Part shown: piece by piece, positions 1 to 35,433 of the stretch | Layout: each line of letters starts with the position of its first letter | Position numbering within the stretch: the first letter of the stretch is position 1 | Origin: Siphonodentalium dalli | Taxonomy: Eukaryota > Mollusca > Scaphopoda > Gadilida > Siphonodentaliidae | NCBI GenBank assembly: GCA_032622095.1 | Contig: CP136061.1 | Span: forward strand, 21,516,991-21,580,990 | DNA: 64,000 nt | Direction of reading: 5' to 3' | The notes under the pieces: model-generated | Seen by the model: the letters and a program-made list of their open reading frames with translations, nothing else | What the model was told of the DNA's origin: nothing | Databases searched by the model: none | Translations under genes and position numbers: made by a program

Positions 1-566
1 CAATACAAGTTACCTGAATGAGTGCTATTTCTCAACAGTTTACCGACAAACGGTATAATTCATTCCGGCTCCGATTCCGGCATAACATTTTTAATCAACG
101 GCACACAAATATATTTGACGATTTAACATCCAAACAGTAATAAAAACTAATAGGGAATGCGGGTAACAATCATTGATACCTTTTGATATCGTATCCTCGT
201 TATCAAATTCACCTTTCAGAGTATTTGTACGGCCTTAATGATTAAAAGAACATGAGAAATAAACTGACTTGTGTTGTGTTTACTACGGCGAAAATAGGTG
301 TACACGGAAGCAACGTAATTAATTTGTTGCCAGATTTCACAATGCGAACTCCTTTCTGCATATATTACAGGCGGCACACTTAGATTTCTTATCTTTCTTT
401 GAAAAATATTTCCACACAGGACTCGTTTGTTCGTCGTGCTCTGCCATGATTACAGGAAGTTGTGACAACCGAAACTACGGGTTTTCCCAACTTACCACGG
501 TTGTCATTTCCGGTTTTTCCCGACAACCGAAACCGAACTGATTCCACGGTTAACCGCCCATCTCTA
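1..566 (-). mobile_element. hAT-type element, 5' end with BED-finger ORF remnant
   Basis: The right edge ends CCGCCCATCTCTA at 566, the same terminus as the bounded hAT at 9807-10867. On the minus strand an ATG at 447-445 opens a 36-residue frame with SPVWKYF, KCAAC and CRKEF before a stop at 339-337; W..F plus C..C is the start of a BED zinc finger as in hAT transposases. The element continues beyond position 1, so its other end and its target duplication cannot be seen. Confidence 0.65.
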
Positions 567-640
567 CTACCCTGCACAAATTCTCCCTCTGGGAACCTCA
601 TTCTGCTTAGATCTCATTTTCTGGTTAGTACCTATAGTCT

Positions 641-857
641 CAAATTAACATTGTTTTTGGTTACTTTTTCCCTTCTGTTCAGTTTCTATATTCCCAAATT
701 TGCATTGTTTTTGTTAACTTTTTCCCTTCTGTTCAGTTTCTATATTCCCAAATTAACATTGTTTTTGGTTACTTTTTCCCTTCTGTTCAGTTTCTATATT
801 CCCAAATTTACATTGTTTTTGTTTACTTTTTCCCTTCTGTTCAGTTTCTATATTCCC
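641..857. repeat. Minisatellite, 54-bp unit, four copies
   Basis: Four units containing CCCTTCTGTTCAGTTTCTAT are in tandem. Units alternate between AACATTG and a GCATTG/ACATTG variant, suggesting duplication of a two-unit block. Because 54 is a multiple of three the array reads as one open frame, but this is not a gene. Confidence 0.9.
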
Positions 858-889
858 TAATTTGCAACCTAAATCTGATCCTAGGTCTC

Positions 890-1050
890 CCATAGCAGTT
901 GAGGCCTAAGCAGAAAGCGGTTATGAGAGGGTAATTTGGTGACACAAGCCCGCTGTGCGAGATAGCATCACTAAATTCAACTTCTGGGGACCTCATACTG
1001 TAAATGTCAGATAAACTATTTCCAGGCTTGCACGTTTTGGACATTGAAAA
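890..1050. mobile_element. Degenerate copy of the CAAGCCTTG hairpin MITE
   Basis: The segment with TAGCATCACTAAATTCA, CTTCTGGGGACCTCAT and TTTCCAGGCTTG matches one arm of the 5791-5941 palindrome, with many substitutions. No target duplication is recognisable. Confidence 0.55.
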
Positions 1051-1162
1051 ATACCAATTAAATTCTGGCATGTTATGGTGCCAACAGTTCAGAAAATGAT
1101 GAACTAACCGATCAGTCTTCCATGATTGTCGAAAAATCTGCTTTCATTGTTATAATTATTCA

Positions 1163-27295
<26,133 letters not shown>

Positions 27296-27411
27296 CTGAA
27301 AAAAAATAGATAACTGTAAGACAAAAACCAATATCACGTACACATATCTAAACTTGAGTTATTGTCCGTGAAATTGGTTCTATTTGGATTAGTATCACAC
27401 ACGTATTTTAC

Positions 27412-27480
27412 CTGAAATAGCTGTTAAAAGTGCCCAGATATTTCGTGATTTTCCTTCTACTCAAACAAAATGGCGGCTTC
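27412..27480 (-). promoter_or_regulatory. UBA1: UBA1 leader exon and promoter with YY1-like site
   Basis: A donor AG|GTAAAA at 27412/27411, upstream of the ATG exon, suggests a non-coding first exon. At 27466-27477 the plus strand reads CAAAATGGCGGC, which matches the YY1 consensus AANATGGCGGC. YY1 sites in this orientation are common at transcription starts of housekeeping genes. The start site itself cannot be seen. Confidence 0.5.
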
Positions 27481-28868
27481 ACTCAAACCCGGTGAAATAA
27501 ATACACGTGCGAAAAACATTGTTTTCTCATAAATTTACATGGTGAATGGTTGATTACTAATAATATGACCCCTCGTCGTATATTATACCTCTTTATTGTC
27601 TATCACGTCAAAGTTCGTGAAAACACTCTCGTAATTTTCACGAGCGCTCACGACGGGTAACAAAAGATTAGCCCGGTCTTCCCCAAGCAGAAGACCATTA
27701 CCCGGCTGGGGGGCCTGTCATTCTAAAACGTGAACTGAACTTACCAAATGTCAAAACACTCCTGACGCCTTTGGTTGGCCTGTAATGGATTTTAAACAAA
27801 TAAAAAATCTTTTTCCACAAATCCTCGGCTTATCCAAGAAGTTTAACGAACGAGTGATCAATCGACACCTATCACTGAGATATATTTAATGTTATCGACA
27901 CTCACAGACGCGTCATTCATATATTTAGAATAGTTTGTCGGCGTAATTTCTTTGATCACGGCTTTATATATACACCGTCACACTTCCTGTTTAGACATTA
28001 TGTCATATCGGAGACAGGTAGCCAATTGCCATCAAGGTGTGTGTTAATCTGCGTTACAGTAAAATGAAGAAAGACCTATCTAAATCTAGCTGTGGCGTGT
28101 TTTAATTAGGATCAGATGCCATCTAAAATTTAACTTTAATGTCTGTAATGGTTGCCGTTCTCTCGATAGCGCGATGAGTCACAATGATCGAATCTGTCAA
28201 TCTTCACCATACAGACATCGATTTTATGCTTTTGCAGGTTTATCAGTACCAGTAACCATGCATGGGCGTATCCGAGATAATAGACTCCAATGTGAAATAA
28301 TATATCAGTAAATTTTTTTCTATATATAGAACTTTGGAAATGGCATGCTTGAATCAACAGCAAGCTTATTTTACGAAATATTTCGTGTTAAAAAAACCAA
28401 TAGGCCTACTGAAGATACTTATAATACCGTACTTATATTGAAGGGGTCTCTCTCACCTAAACTGGGCTGTTCAAGGGTAGGCCTACACACTACACAGGTT
28501 TTTTAAATGTGCTGAAGGGTGTCGGCACCACTAGCAATCCAGTTACTGTAAAATGTTGACTACAGCAAGGCAAGTTTGGAGTTTGGGATGATACCCGGGA
28601 AGATTTGAAAGGGCCGTCGGCCCTCTCCTATACAACCCAATTTTGGATGCCGCATTTCCGATGAAGAGCGTTTGTATGGTGTGAGAGTTTGTAAGTAGAT
28701 TGATATCTACACAGGTGGATGCACGATGGGTGTGTGCCTACCGTGCATGCGGTGGATGCAACCGAATCAGGAACAAAGCCCCACCCCATTCCAATCCAGG
28801 ACGGACGAAGAAGAGGTGGATTAAATTTTTATACGCCCTTTTAAAAAAAAAAGTCATATTATGTAATA
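27481..28868. other. Intergenic sequence upstream of UBA1
   Basis: This is the first part of the 7.8-kb space between the divergent UBA1 and DDX10 start regions. No convincing coding exon, structural RNA or bounded element was seen. A short GC-richer run with AGCCCGGTCTTCCCC and ATTACCCGGCTGGG lies at 27671-27715. Confidence 0.5.
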
Positions 28869-29552
28869 AGTCTGTCCGTCCGTCCATCCGTCCGTCCGTC
28901 CGTCCGTCCGTCTTTTAACATTTTTGGTTTCCGACCGATAACTCCAGTTTGGATTATTTGATCTGAACCAAAGTTGGTATGTGTATTTCCCAGCTAAAAC
29001 TACAGTCCAAGTTCGAATATGGGTTCCGTCCAATTATTTTTACATGAATTACGGCCCTTTTTCGACTTAGAATTTGACCATCTGTTAAAATTTTAGGTTT
29101 CCGACCGATAACTCCAGTTTGGATTATTTGATCTGAACCAAAGTTGGTATGTGTATTTCCCAGCTAACGATACAGGCCAAGTTCGAATATGGGTTCCGTC
29201 CAGTTATTTTAATGTGAGTTACAGCCCTTTTTCGACTCAGAATTTGATGAATTTCATAACATTTCGGTTTCCGACCGATAACTCCAGTTTTGATTATTTG
29301 ATCTAAAACAAAGCTGGTATGTGTATTTCCTAGCTAAAACTACAGGCCAAGTTCGAATATAGGTTCTGTCTAATTATTTTCACATGAGTTACAGCCATTT
29401 TTCGACTTAGAATTTGACCGCATTTTGGCATTGAAATTAGGGGTATATCAGATATTCTTCAAATATAAGCCCAAAGTATTATTTTATTTTGCGGTAGTAC
29501 AATTCGAAAAAGCTAAAGGCGTATTTTGCCACGCCCTAGCGATGCTCTTGTT
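28869..29552. repeat. Tetranucleotide-led tandem array, 170-bp unit, three copies (pearl/HINE-like)
   Basis: A (CCGT)n run at 28869-28913 precedes three units beginning GGTTTCCGACCGATAACTCC at 28926, 29096 and 29266. The element then ends in GGCGTATTTTGCC and CTAGCGATGCTCTTG. A tetranucleotide run followed by core repeats of about 160 bp resembles the pearl (Helentron-related) elements of bivalves; the assignment is inference. Confidence 0.7.
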
Positions 29553-29593
29553 AACATTTGTATTGCATTTTGCAGCACTGGGTATCTTTTGAG

Positions 29594-29695
29594 TAGTATT
29601 CCCTACCAATACATGTTTTTTCATTGTAAATTGCTTTGCAGAAATTGGAAATTGCTTCACAAATTGCGATGCGAATCCAGTTAAATCAAGCCCTG
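29594..29695. repeat. Dispersed repeat shared with 16806-16910
   Basis: ATTCCCTACCAATACA and AAATTGCGATGCGAATCCAG are in the same order as in the UBA1 intron copy, followed by a hAT-like AGCCCTG. Confidence 0.6.
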
Positions 29696-29837
29696 CCAGT
29701 TACGTCAACTTTAATTTCCATTGAAGGTAAAGAATTATTCTTCAACAAAAATCGTGGCAGCTAGACTCGAAAACTAAACATCATTTCAAAAGAGATTTAA
29801 AAATATGTGTACATTTCAGCACCTTTTACAAACATGT

Positions 29838-30453
29838 GAACCCTTCGACAATTTTTTTTTTCCGGTGCATGAGAGTGACCCCTTCAGCAATACTTTTAGT
29901 GAAAAAATCTGTCGTTTTTAGAGCAATGTTTGAACATTTTAGAGTGAAATGAACATTAATTGGAAAATATTTTTCAACCAAATGGGGCCTAATGTTTGAA
30001 TTTTATAGCCAGATAACCAGATGGAAAGTGCGAGTTTTTAGGAGAGTGATTCGCGGTGCAAGACATATGCAACACCGAAATCTTCAGTGGCGATGATTCG
30101 CGAGCGCTATACACCGGTATGTTGTATAAATAACATGGCGGCAGTTTTAACCGAAGTTCACCTTATATATAAGCCTTGCCACTGGTTCGCGATTTTCAAG
30201 ATGGCCGATGGTTCCATATGGTCCGATTCCTAGCATTTTACTCAACCCACCGGTAAAAGGTAAAAGTTAAGAAGTAGCATCCATTTGTAAACATTCGACA
30301 GCTGAGTGCGAGCATTTTTTATCAGCATGTTATGGCTTAATTTCAGTTATTCTGAGTGCAACTACGGGTTTAAGAATTGTTTTGTGGCCATGTCATCTAC
30401 AGAGTTAGGATCTGGTGACGACACGGACATTCAGACGTTTAAGCGATGGACGC
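29838..30453. repeat. Direct repeat (copy 1) flanking the antisense LINE fragment
   Basis: It starts GAACCCTTCGACAATTTTTT and ends TTTAAGCGATGGACGC, nearly identical to 32418-32998 apart from an extra block of about 33 bases near 30000. It contains TGTATAAATAACATGGCGGC and a short frame with MSSTELGSGDDTD. It ends exactly where LINE sequence begins. Confidence 0.85.
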
Positions 30454-30489
30454 TGGTATGCCGTCAGGTCCGGTAGCTTTGTGTGGGTT
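30454..30489 (-). pseudogene. Antisense LINE fragment, RT N-terminal part (upstream piece)
   Basis: These bases are the reverse complement of about 44985-45020 in the large LINE (the ATGPDGIPA block). The fragment continues at 31908 after the hAT insertion, with TGTGGGTT duplicated. Confidence 0.85.
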
Positions 30490-31907
30490 CAGGGATGTGG
30501 CTAGAGGGGGGGGTGTGGGGGTGTCTCACCCCCCCCCCAGCAGAGAGCTATATTTTCAATAGTTGGAAATTTCATACCTGCCACAACGGAATTTCACACC
30601 AACAATAGGTTGAAAATGTTCTTGTAGTTTGATTATAAAACAATTTATTGGGGGAATTTATTGTTTTTCGACCAATATTTGCATATGTTCCTATTTTTTG
30701 TCAAATTTTTTGACAGAAATGGACATCAGTTGGAAATTTTCCAACCTTAGGGGGGTGACAGGTTGGAAATTTCCAACACTTGGAAAGCTTGTGTCCTGGT
30801 CCCTCCCCCGTGGCCAGTCAAAAACATCTAGTTAATTTAAGAAAACAATATTGTCATACAATTGGTCAACATTGTCATTGGAATTGTCATCAGTTGGAAA
30901 TTTTCCAAACTAAGTGGGGGTGTAGGGTTTGAAATTTCCAACAGTAGGAAGGCTTGAGGCTAGTCTAGATGTTAGGATTTTGCGATTTTCTTGTTCAGAT
31001 TTCAAAATTTTCGCACACCGGGCCGAACCATGGTCGGCCCGGTGTGTCATTGCCCCATCCACATGGCCAATACAAAACTGCTAATTAGTTTAGCAAAACA
31101 ATATTTTACTACATTTGGTCAAACTTGTAGACATAAATGGTCATCAGTTGGAGAATTTTCCAACCTGAGGGGGAGCATGAGGTTTGAAATTTCCAACACT
31201 AGGAAAGCTTCAGTTGAGGCCAGTCTAGATGCTAGGATTTGCGATTTTCTTGTATATAGTTTTCAAAATTTTCTCACACCGGGCCAAACAACCATGGTCG
31301 GCCCGGTGTTTCCTGGTCTGTTGTCGGTAGCTGTGTGCATTTGTCTGGAATTAGATCACTAGTTGTTTTTTTGAGGCAATTTTCAGGTTAAAATATCTTA
31401 ATGTTTTCATACTGGGAAAATAGAAGCATGGCTTATGAAAATATAGGAAATTAGGCCTGAGCATGAGGTACAAGGGGGGGGGGGTGCAAATAGAAATATG
31501 CAAACAAACAGTTGTCGGTGCGATTTCGACTCAAGGGGGGGGGGGGGGTGCAAGTGGAATTATGCAAAAAGTTGTGTTGGTGTGATTCCGACTCAAGGGG
31601 GGGGGGGGGTGCAAGTGGAATTATGCAAAAAGTTGTGTTGGTGTGATTCCGACTCAAGGGGGGGGGGGGGTGCAAATGGAATTATGCAAAAAGTTGTGTT
31701 GGTGTGATTCCGACTCAAGGGGGGAGGTGCAAGTGGAATTATGCAAAAAGTTGTGTTGGTGTGATTCCGACTCAAGGGGGGGGGGGGGTGCAAATGGAAT
31801 TATGCAAAAAGTTGTGTTGGTATGATTCCGACTCAAGGGGGGGGGGGTGCAGTTGGAAATTCCCAAGGTGGACACCCCCCAGCGGAGACCCTCTATCCAC
31901 ATCCCTG
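30490..31907. mobile_element. Non-autonomous hAT with exact 8-bp TSD and G-rich array
   Basis: TGTGGGTT is duplicated at 30482-30489 and 31908-31915. The termini are CAGGGATGTGGCTAGAGGG and CCCTCTATCCACATCCCTG. It is inserted in an antisense LINE fragment. The interior has repeated GTTGGAAATTTTCCAACCT motifs and CACACCGGGCC blocks, then a tandem array at 31470-31860. No transposase. Confidence 0.94.
31470..31860. repeat. G-tract minisatellite, 57-65-bp unit, six copies
   Basis: Each unit is about 48 bases (TGCAAGTGGAATTATGCAAA to GATTCCGACTCAA) plus a run of 4-13 G. The G runs lie about 57-65 bases apart on the plus strand. Frames in it (Pro-rich on minus) are repeat artefacts. Confidence 0.92.
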
Positions 31908-32417
31908 TGTGGGTTGCTGTTCCGCAGGAGCTTCAGGACGCCTTCCACTCCGATTGTCAGATCTTTGTTGGAAGCTTCTGGTGTTGCTGGTGTTTCAAGA
32001 TCTGGAATGTTGGATGTATCTTCTACTGTGAAGACCGATGAAAACTGGGTGTTTAATATTTCAGCCCTTAATTTGGGATCGGTGTATGTTATCCCGTCTT
32101 TCTTTAATGGAGCCACGCCGGTGTTGTCATTCTTCTTGCTCTTGATAAATGACCATAGCTTCCGTGGGTTTGCTGAGTCCGATACCATCTCATTCACATA
32201 TTTGTTATATCTCTTTTTGCACGATTTTTGGGTGTCTTTTTTCAGTTGGTTGAAACGTTGCCAGTCTTTTTGTTGTCTGTCTTTTTAGCTTTTTTGTAAG
32301 CTCGTTTTTTCCTCCTGGTCATTCTGATGATGTCTCTATCTATCCACGGTTGGTTAAATCTTGTGCTTGTGTATTTTGATGGAACATGTTCTTCCATGAT
32401 TCCGAGGAAAGCTTGTC
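31908..32417 (-). pseudogene. Antisense LINE fragment, linker and RT N-terminal region
   Basis: The minus strand encodes [39 protein letters not shown] and [16 protein letters not shown], then [13 protein letters not shown], almost identical to 44490-44984 of the large LINE but with a frameshift near 32280 and a small in-frame insertion (DLETPATPEA). It is truncated at both ends and merges into the direct repeat at 32418. Confidence 0.9.
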
Positions 32418-32998
32418 GAACCCTTCGACAATTTTTTTTTCCGGTGCATGAGAGTGACCCCTTCAGCAATACTTTTAGTGAAAAAATCTGTCGTTTTTAG
32501 AGCAATGTTTGAACATTTTAGAGTGAAATGAACATTAATTGGAAAATATTTTTCAACCAAATGGGGCCTAATGTGCGAGTTTTTAGGAGACTGATTCGCG
32601 GTGCAAGACATATGCAACACCGAAATCTTCAGTGGCGATGATTCGCGAGCGCTATACACCGGTATGTTGTATAAATAACATGGCGGCAGTTTTAACCGAA
32701 GTTCACCTTATATATAAGCCTTGTCACTGGTTCGCGATTTTCAAGATGGCCGATGGTTCCATATGGTCCGATTCCTAGCATTTTACCCAACCCACCGGTA
32801 AAAGGTAAAAGTTAAGAAGTAGCAACCATTTATAAACATTCGACAGCTGAGTGCGAGCATTTTTTATCAGCATGTTATGGCTTAATTTCAGTTATTCTGA
32901 GTGCAACTACGGGTTTAAGAATTGTTTTGTGGCCATGTCATCTACAGAGTTAGGATCTGGTGACGACACGGACATTCAGACGTTTAAGCGATGGACGC
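32418..32998. repeat. Direct repeat (copy 2) flanking the antisense LINE fragment
   Basis: Near-identical to 29838-30453. Part of it (AAAGTTAAGAAGTAGCAACC, near 32800) recurs inverted at 33240-33270, which suggests that the repeat itself belongs to a foldback-type element reaching to about 33330. Confidence 0.85.
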
Positions 32999-33394
32999 CC
33001 TCTTTTGTCAACAAACTTCCCATAATTTACTGATAAATCTGGATAAATAGCGAGTAATTGCGATAAAAAAAAATAACGCACAAACATATACGTGATACAC
33101 TCAATCCATCTACTGCGTGAAACCTATACGTATTGTATGTATCCAGGGTGATTGTTTTATGAAGTTGTCGCACCTGCGATTCGGTAACGAACTGTTGCCA
33201 TTTTATTTTGGGAATTCGAAGACTGGGGCCATATGCTAAAAATAGATGCTACTTCTTAACTTTGACCTCCGGAGACCAAATGGCGGATTCACCGCGAGTT
33301 AGTGATCTCACTTATAGTGGGGGTCTCCCCGGTGTTGAGTGATTTGCTTATCGCACACACCTTATGTGCTGTACTATATATAACATAATTTGGC

Positions 33395-33580
33395 TGTTGT
33401 TTATACTGAGATGGCGTACGATCTTGACAGTAACATGCTATTTACGCGATATTTATGATTGGAATAAGAACAAAATATGTCTATATTTTAATATTCTTTC
33501 TGTTTATGGCGGTTTTAACGGATGTGACTATTTTAACAGCAATACCCATCGCGAAGGTCATTCGTATCTTTAATGTTAGG
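33395..33580. repeat. Dispersed repeat shared with 57195-57350
   Basis: GATATTTATGATT, TTTAACGGATGTGACTATTT and GCGAAGGTCATTCGTATC match the copy in DDX10 intron 6 in order, with moderate divergence. The class is unknown. Confidence 0.55.
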
Positions 33581-33599
33581 ACAAGTGTATCGTAGTCTT

Positions 33600-34230
33600 T
33601 GTTATGCGGTGCCGGTCCGACACGCACGACCTGCAATATCACCAAGATTAGTCGGTTCCGCGAAAATATATATTATATACCAATTGAGAACATGTCGCAA
33701 TGATTCGTATGCAGTATATAATAAGTGAAAGTCACTTGTCGACGCTATAAAATTTGGTATATTATATCATTGAAAATAACCGGACTATGCGTGCGACTAT
33801 ATGCATTTTACATAAATCACATAGAATACACGCAAGGGAATCGGAGCACATATATAAGTTATTAAACGTATCAACAGCACATCTGAGCCTCCTCGTTACA
33901 TTTCATATCGCATATATGAAAATTCAGGTCCGCGAGTGGCGCCGTGTATACACATAAGCCAGTTCCATATATAATATATACTGGCAATATAATCATAACA
34001 TAAATTGAGTGCGTTTGCAGCATAAAATGAAGAAAAAAAGAAGAGATAATCTATAGTTTGGGGAGGGGAGGGCATACATGCGTTGTGCCTGTGTATAATA
34101 TAGGGTGTTGGAATATAGCTCATATATATAATATAAGCAATAAAAATATATTACTTTAATTGAAAGCGCCATTATAGAATTGGTTACATGTATATACAGG
34201 ATGTGACTGCACAATCAGAGGAACCCATTT
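33600..34230. other. Intergenic sequence without recognised features
   Basis: AT-rich sequence upstream of DDX10. I see no coding exon, bounded element or RNA gene. Confidence 0.5.
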
Positions 34231-34470
34231 TAATTGATCCTTTCGCGGGGATTCATGCATGACGCTATAGGTGCGCTGATATTATCTACCAGTTCATTAT
34301 CTTATATATTATGCGAGTCTGACACAGGGGGACTCGTATATATATAAGATAATGCGCTGACTTCAATGTAAATATTAGGACAAATGCATTCTCGTATATA
34401 TGCGAGGCTCATAAGATAATGCATTGGCACAGGGTTTTCGCAAAATATCAGGATTATTCTTTGAACAATT
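34230..34470. mobile_element. Degenerate piggyBac-type MITE
   Basis: Hairpin family sequence (TATGCGAGTCTGACACAGGG, AAATGCATTCTCGTATATAT, GCATTGGCACAGGGTTTTCG) with decayed ends. No TTAA-CCCTTT terminus is intact. Confidence 0.55.
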
Positions 34471-34689
34471 ATATATACAGAAAGTCTTATAGACGCGACT
34501 TAATATTTTAAATACAGTTCATAAGATCATGCATTATATAATAGCTCTGGTTTTATCGACGAAGAATTCGTTTAGATATTATTTATTTGAATGCGTAATA
34601 TAACGGTAATAAGATGGATAGTATACTGACTGGAAGTTGAAAGTGCGTGGAACACATCGTCTGGTCCTGAAAGATATATAAAAGAGAGA

Positions 34690-34847
34690 GAGATATATAT
34701 ATATATATATATATATTAGAAATGCGAGACCCCAGAGTGTCAAGCATGTAAACACGCGCGTGTGCATGTATTTGGATAGCGTTGGTTGTTATAAATATTG
34801 CGGACTCCAACGGTCCAACTCCATCCACGCATACAATCAACTCCTTG

Positions 34848-34915
<68 letters not shown>
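34690..34915. repeat. TA and CA microsatellites
   Basis: (AT)n at 34692-34714, then (TA)n at about 34853-34896 running directly into (CA)n at 34896-34916. Frames rich in alternating Tyr and Ile here are artefacts. Confidence 0.92.
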
Positions 34916-34918
<3 letters not shown>

Positions 34919-35210
34919 ATATACACAAGCCCCGACCACGCATAGTCGTCACAAGACGCAGGTGTTGACTAGAACACAAACAAATCTTCTAAAATGATTG
35001 GATAATAATTATGGATCTTTCTTAAAGTTATTTTACCTTTAATTTTATAATTATTCGATATGTGAACATTTACTGATGGAAACTTGAACTGAACACCTAA
35101 GTTCAGCCACCTAATCAACCACCAGCGCACCTGTTAGAAATTTTAACGTGAAACGTCGTTCCGTATATTTTGACAGTCGTTTTTAGAAGTTATGTCCCCT
35201 TTAAAATAAC

Positions 35211-35247
35211 ACTTCCGGTTTTCACTTCCGTAATCAAAACCCACGTG
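35211..35247 (+). promoter_or_regulatory. DDX10: DDX10 promoter: two ETS-like sites and an E-box
   Basis: Within 65 bases of the ATG lie ACTTCCGG (35211-35218) and ACTTCCG (35224-35230), reverse complements of the ETS core CGGAAGT, and a palindromic CACGTG E-box (35242-35247) inside CCCACGTGTGGG. E-boxes of this type bind Myc/Max and USF and are frequent at ribosome-biogenesis genes; occupancy here is inference. Confidence 0.5.
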
Positions 35248-35271
35248 TGGGAAATCGCTGATCGAAAGAAC

Positions 35272-35433
35272 ATGAATCCAATCGAGCTACAAGCACAGTT
35301 TGCAAGGAAGAGGAAGAATCGTGACGGCCCCAACAATAAAGGACCAAGAAAGAAACGAGTTTATGCCAGAAAAGAAAAGAAATGGCAAGTGATCGACACT
35401 GAAGTTGCTGGACTTGAGGAGAAGTACGAAAAG
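35272..35433 (+). CDS. DDX10: DDX10 exon 1 (residues 1-54)
   Basis: It starts at ATG 35272 and encodes a very basic N-terminus (KRKNR, RKKR, RKEKKWQ) followed by an acidic helix ending LEEKYEK. The WQV.....L...YEK pattern matches the DDX10 region just before the helicase core, and the phase (0) fits the exon at 49244. The donor AAG|GTGAAA is weak. Confidence 0.85.

Noticed and set aside
462..860. 132-codon open frame with repeated LFSFYIP.
   Set aside because: It is a read-through of a 54-bp minisatellite joined to a hAT end, without any domain or splice support.
31451..32288. Long frames rich in Pro, or with CKKLCWCDSDSRGGGG repeats, up to 194 codons.
   Set aside because: They read through the G-tract array and the antisense strand of a LINE fragment.
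32242..32469. Separate gene encoding a Lys-rich protein on minus.
   Set aside because: It is the frameshifted LINE fragment joined to the downstream direct repeat.
34579..34997. Frames with alternating Ile-Tyr or Thr-His.
   Set aside because: They are translations of TA and CA microsatellites.
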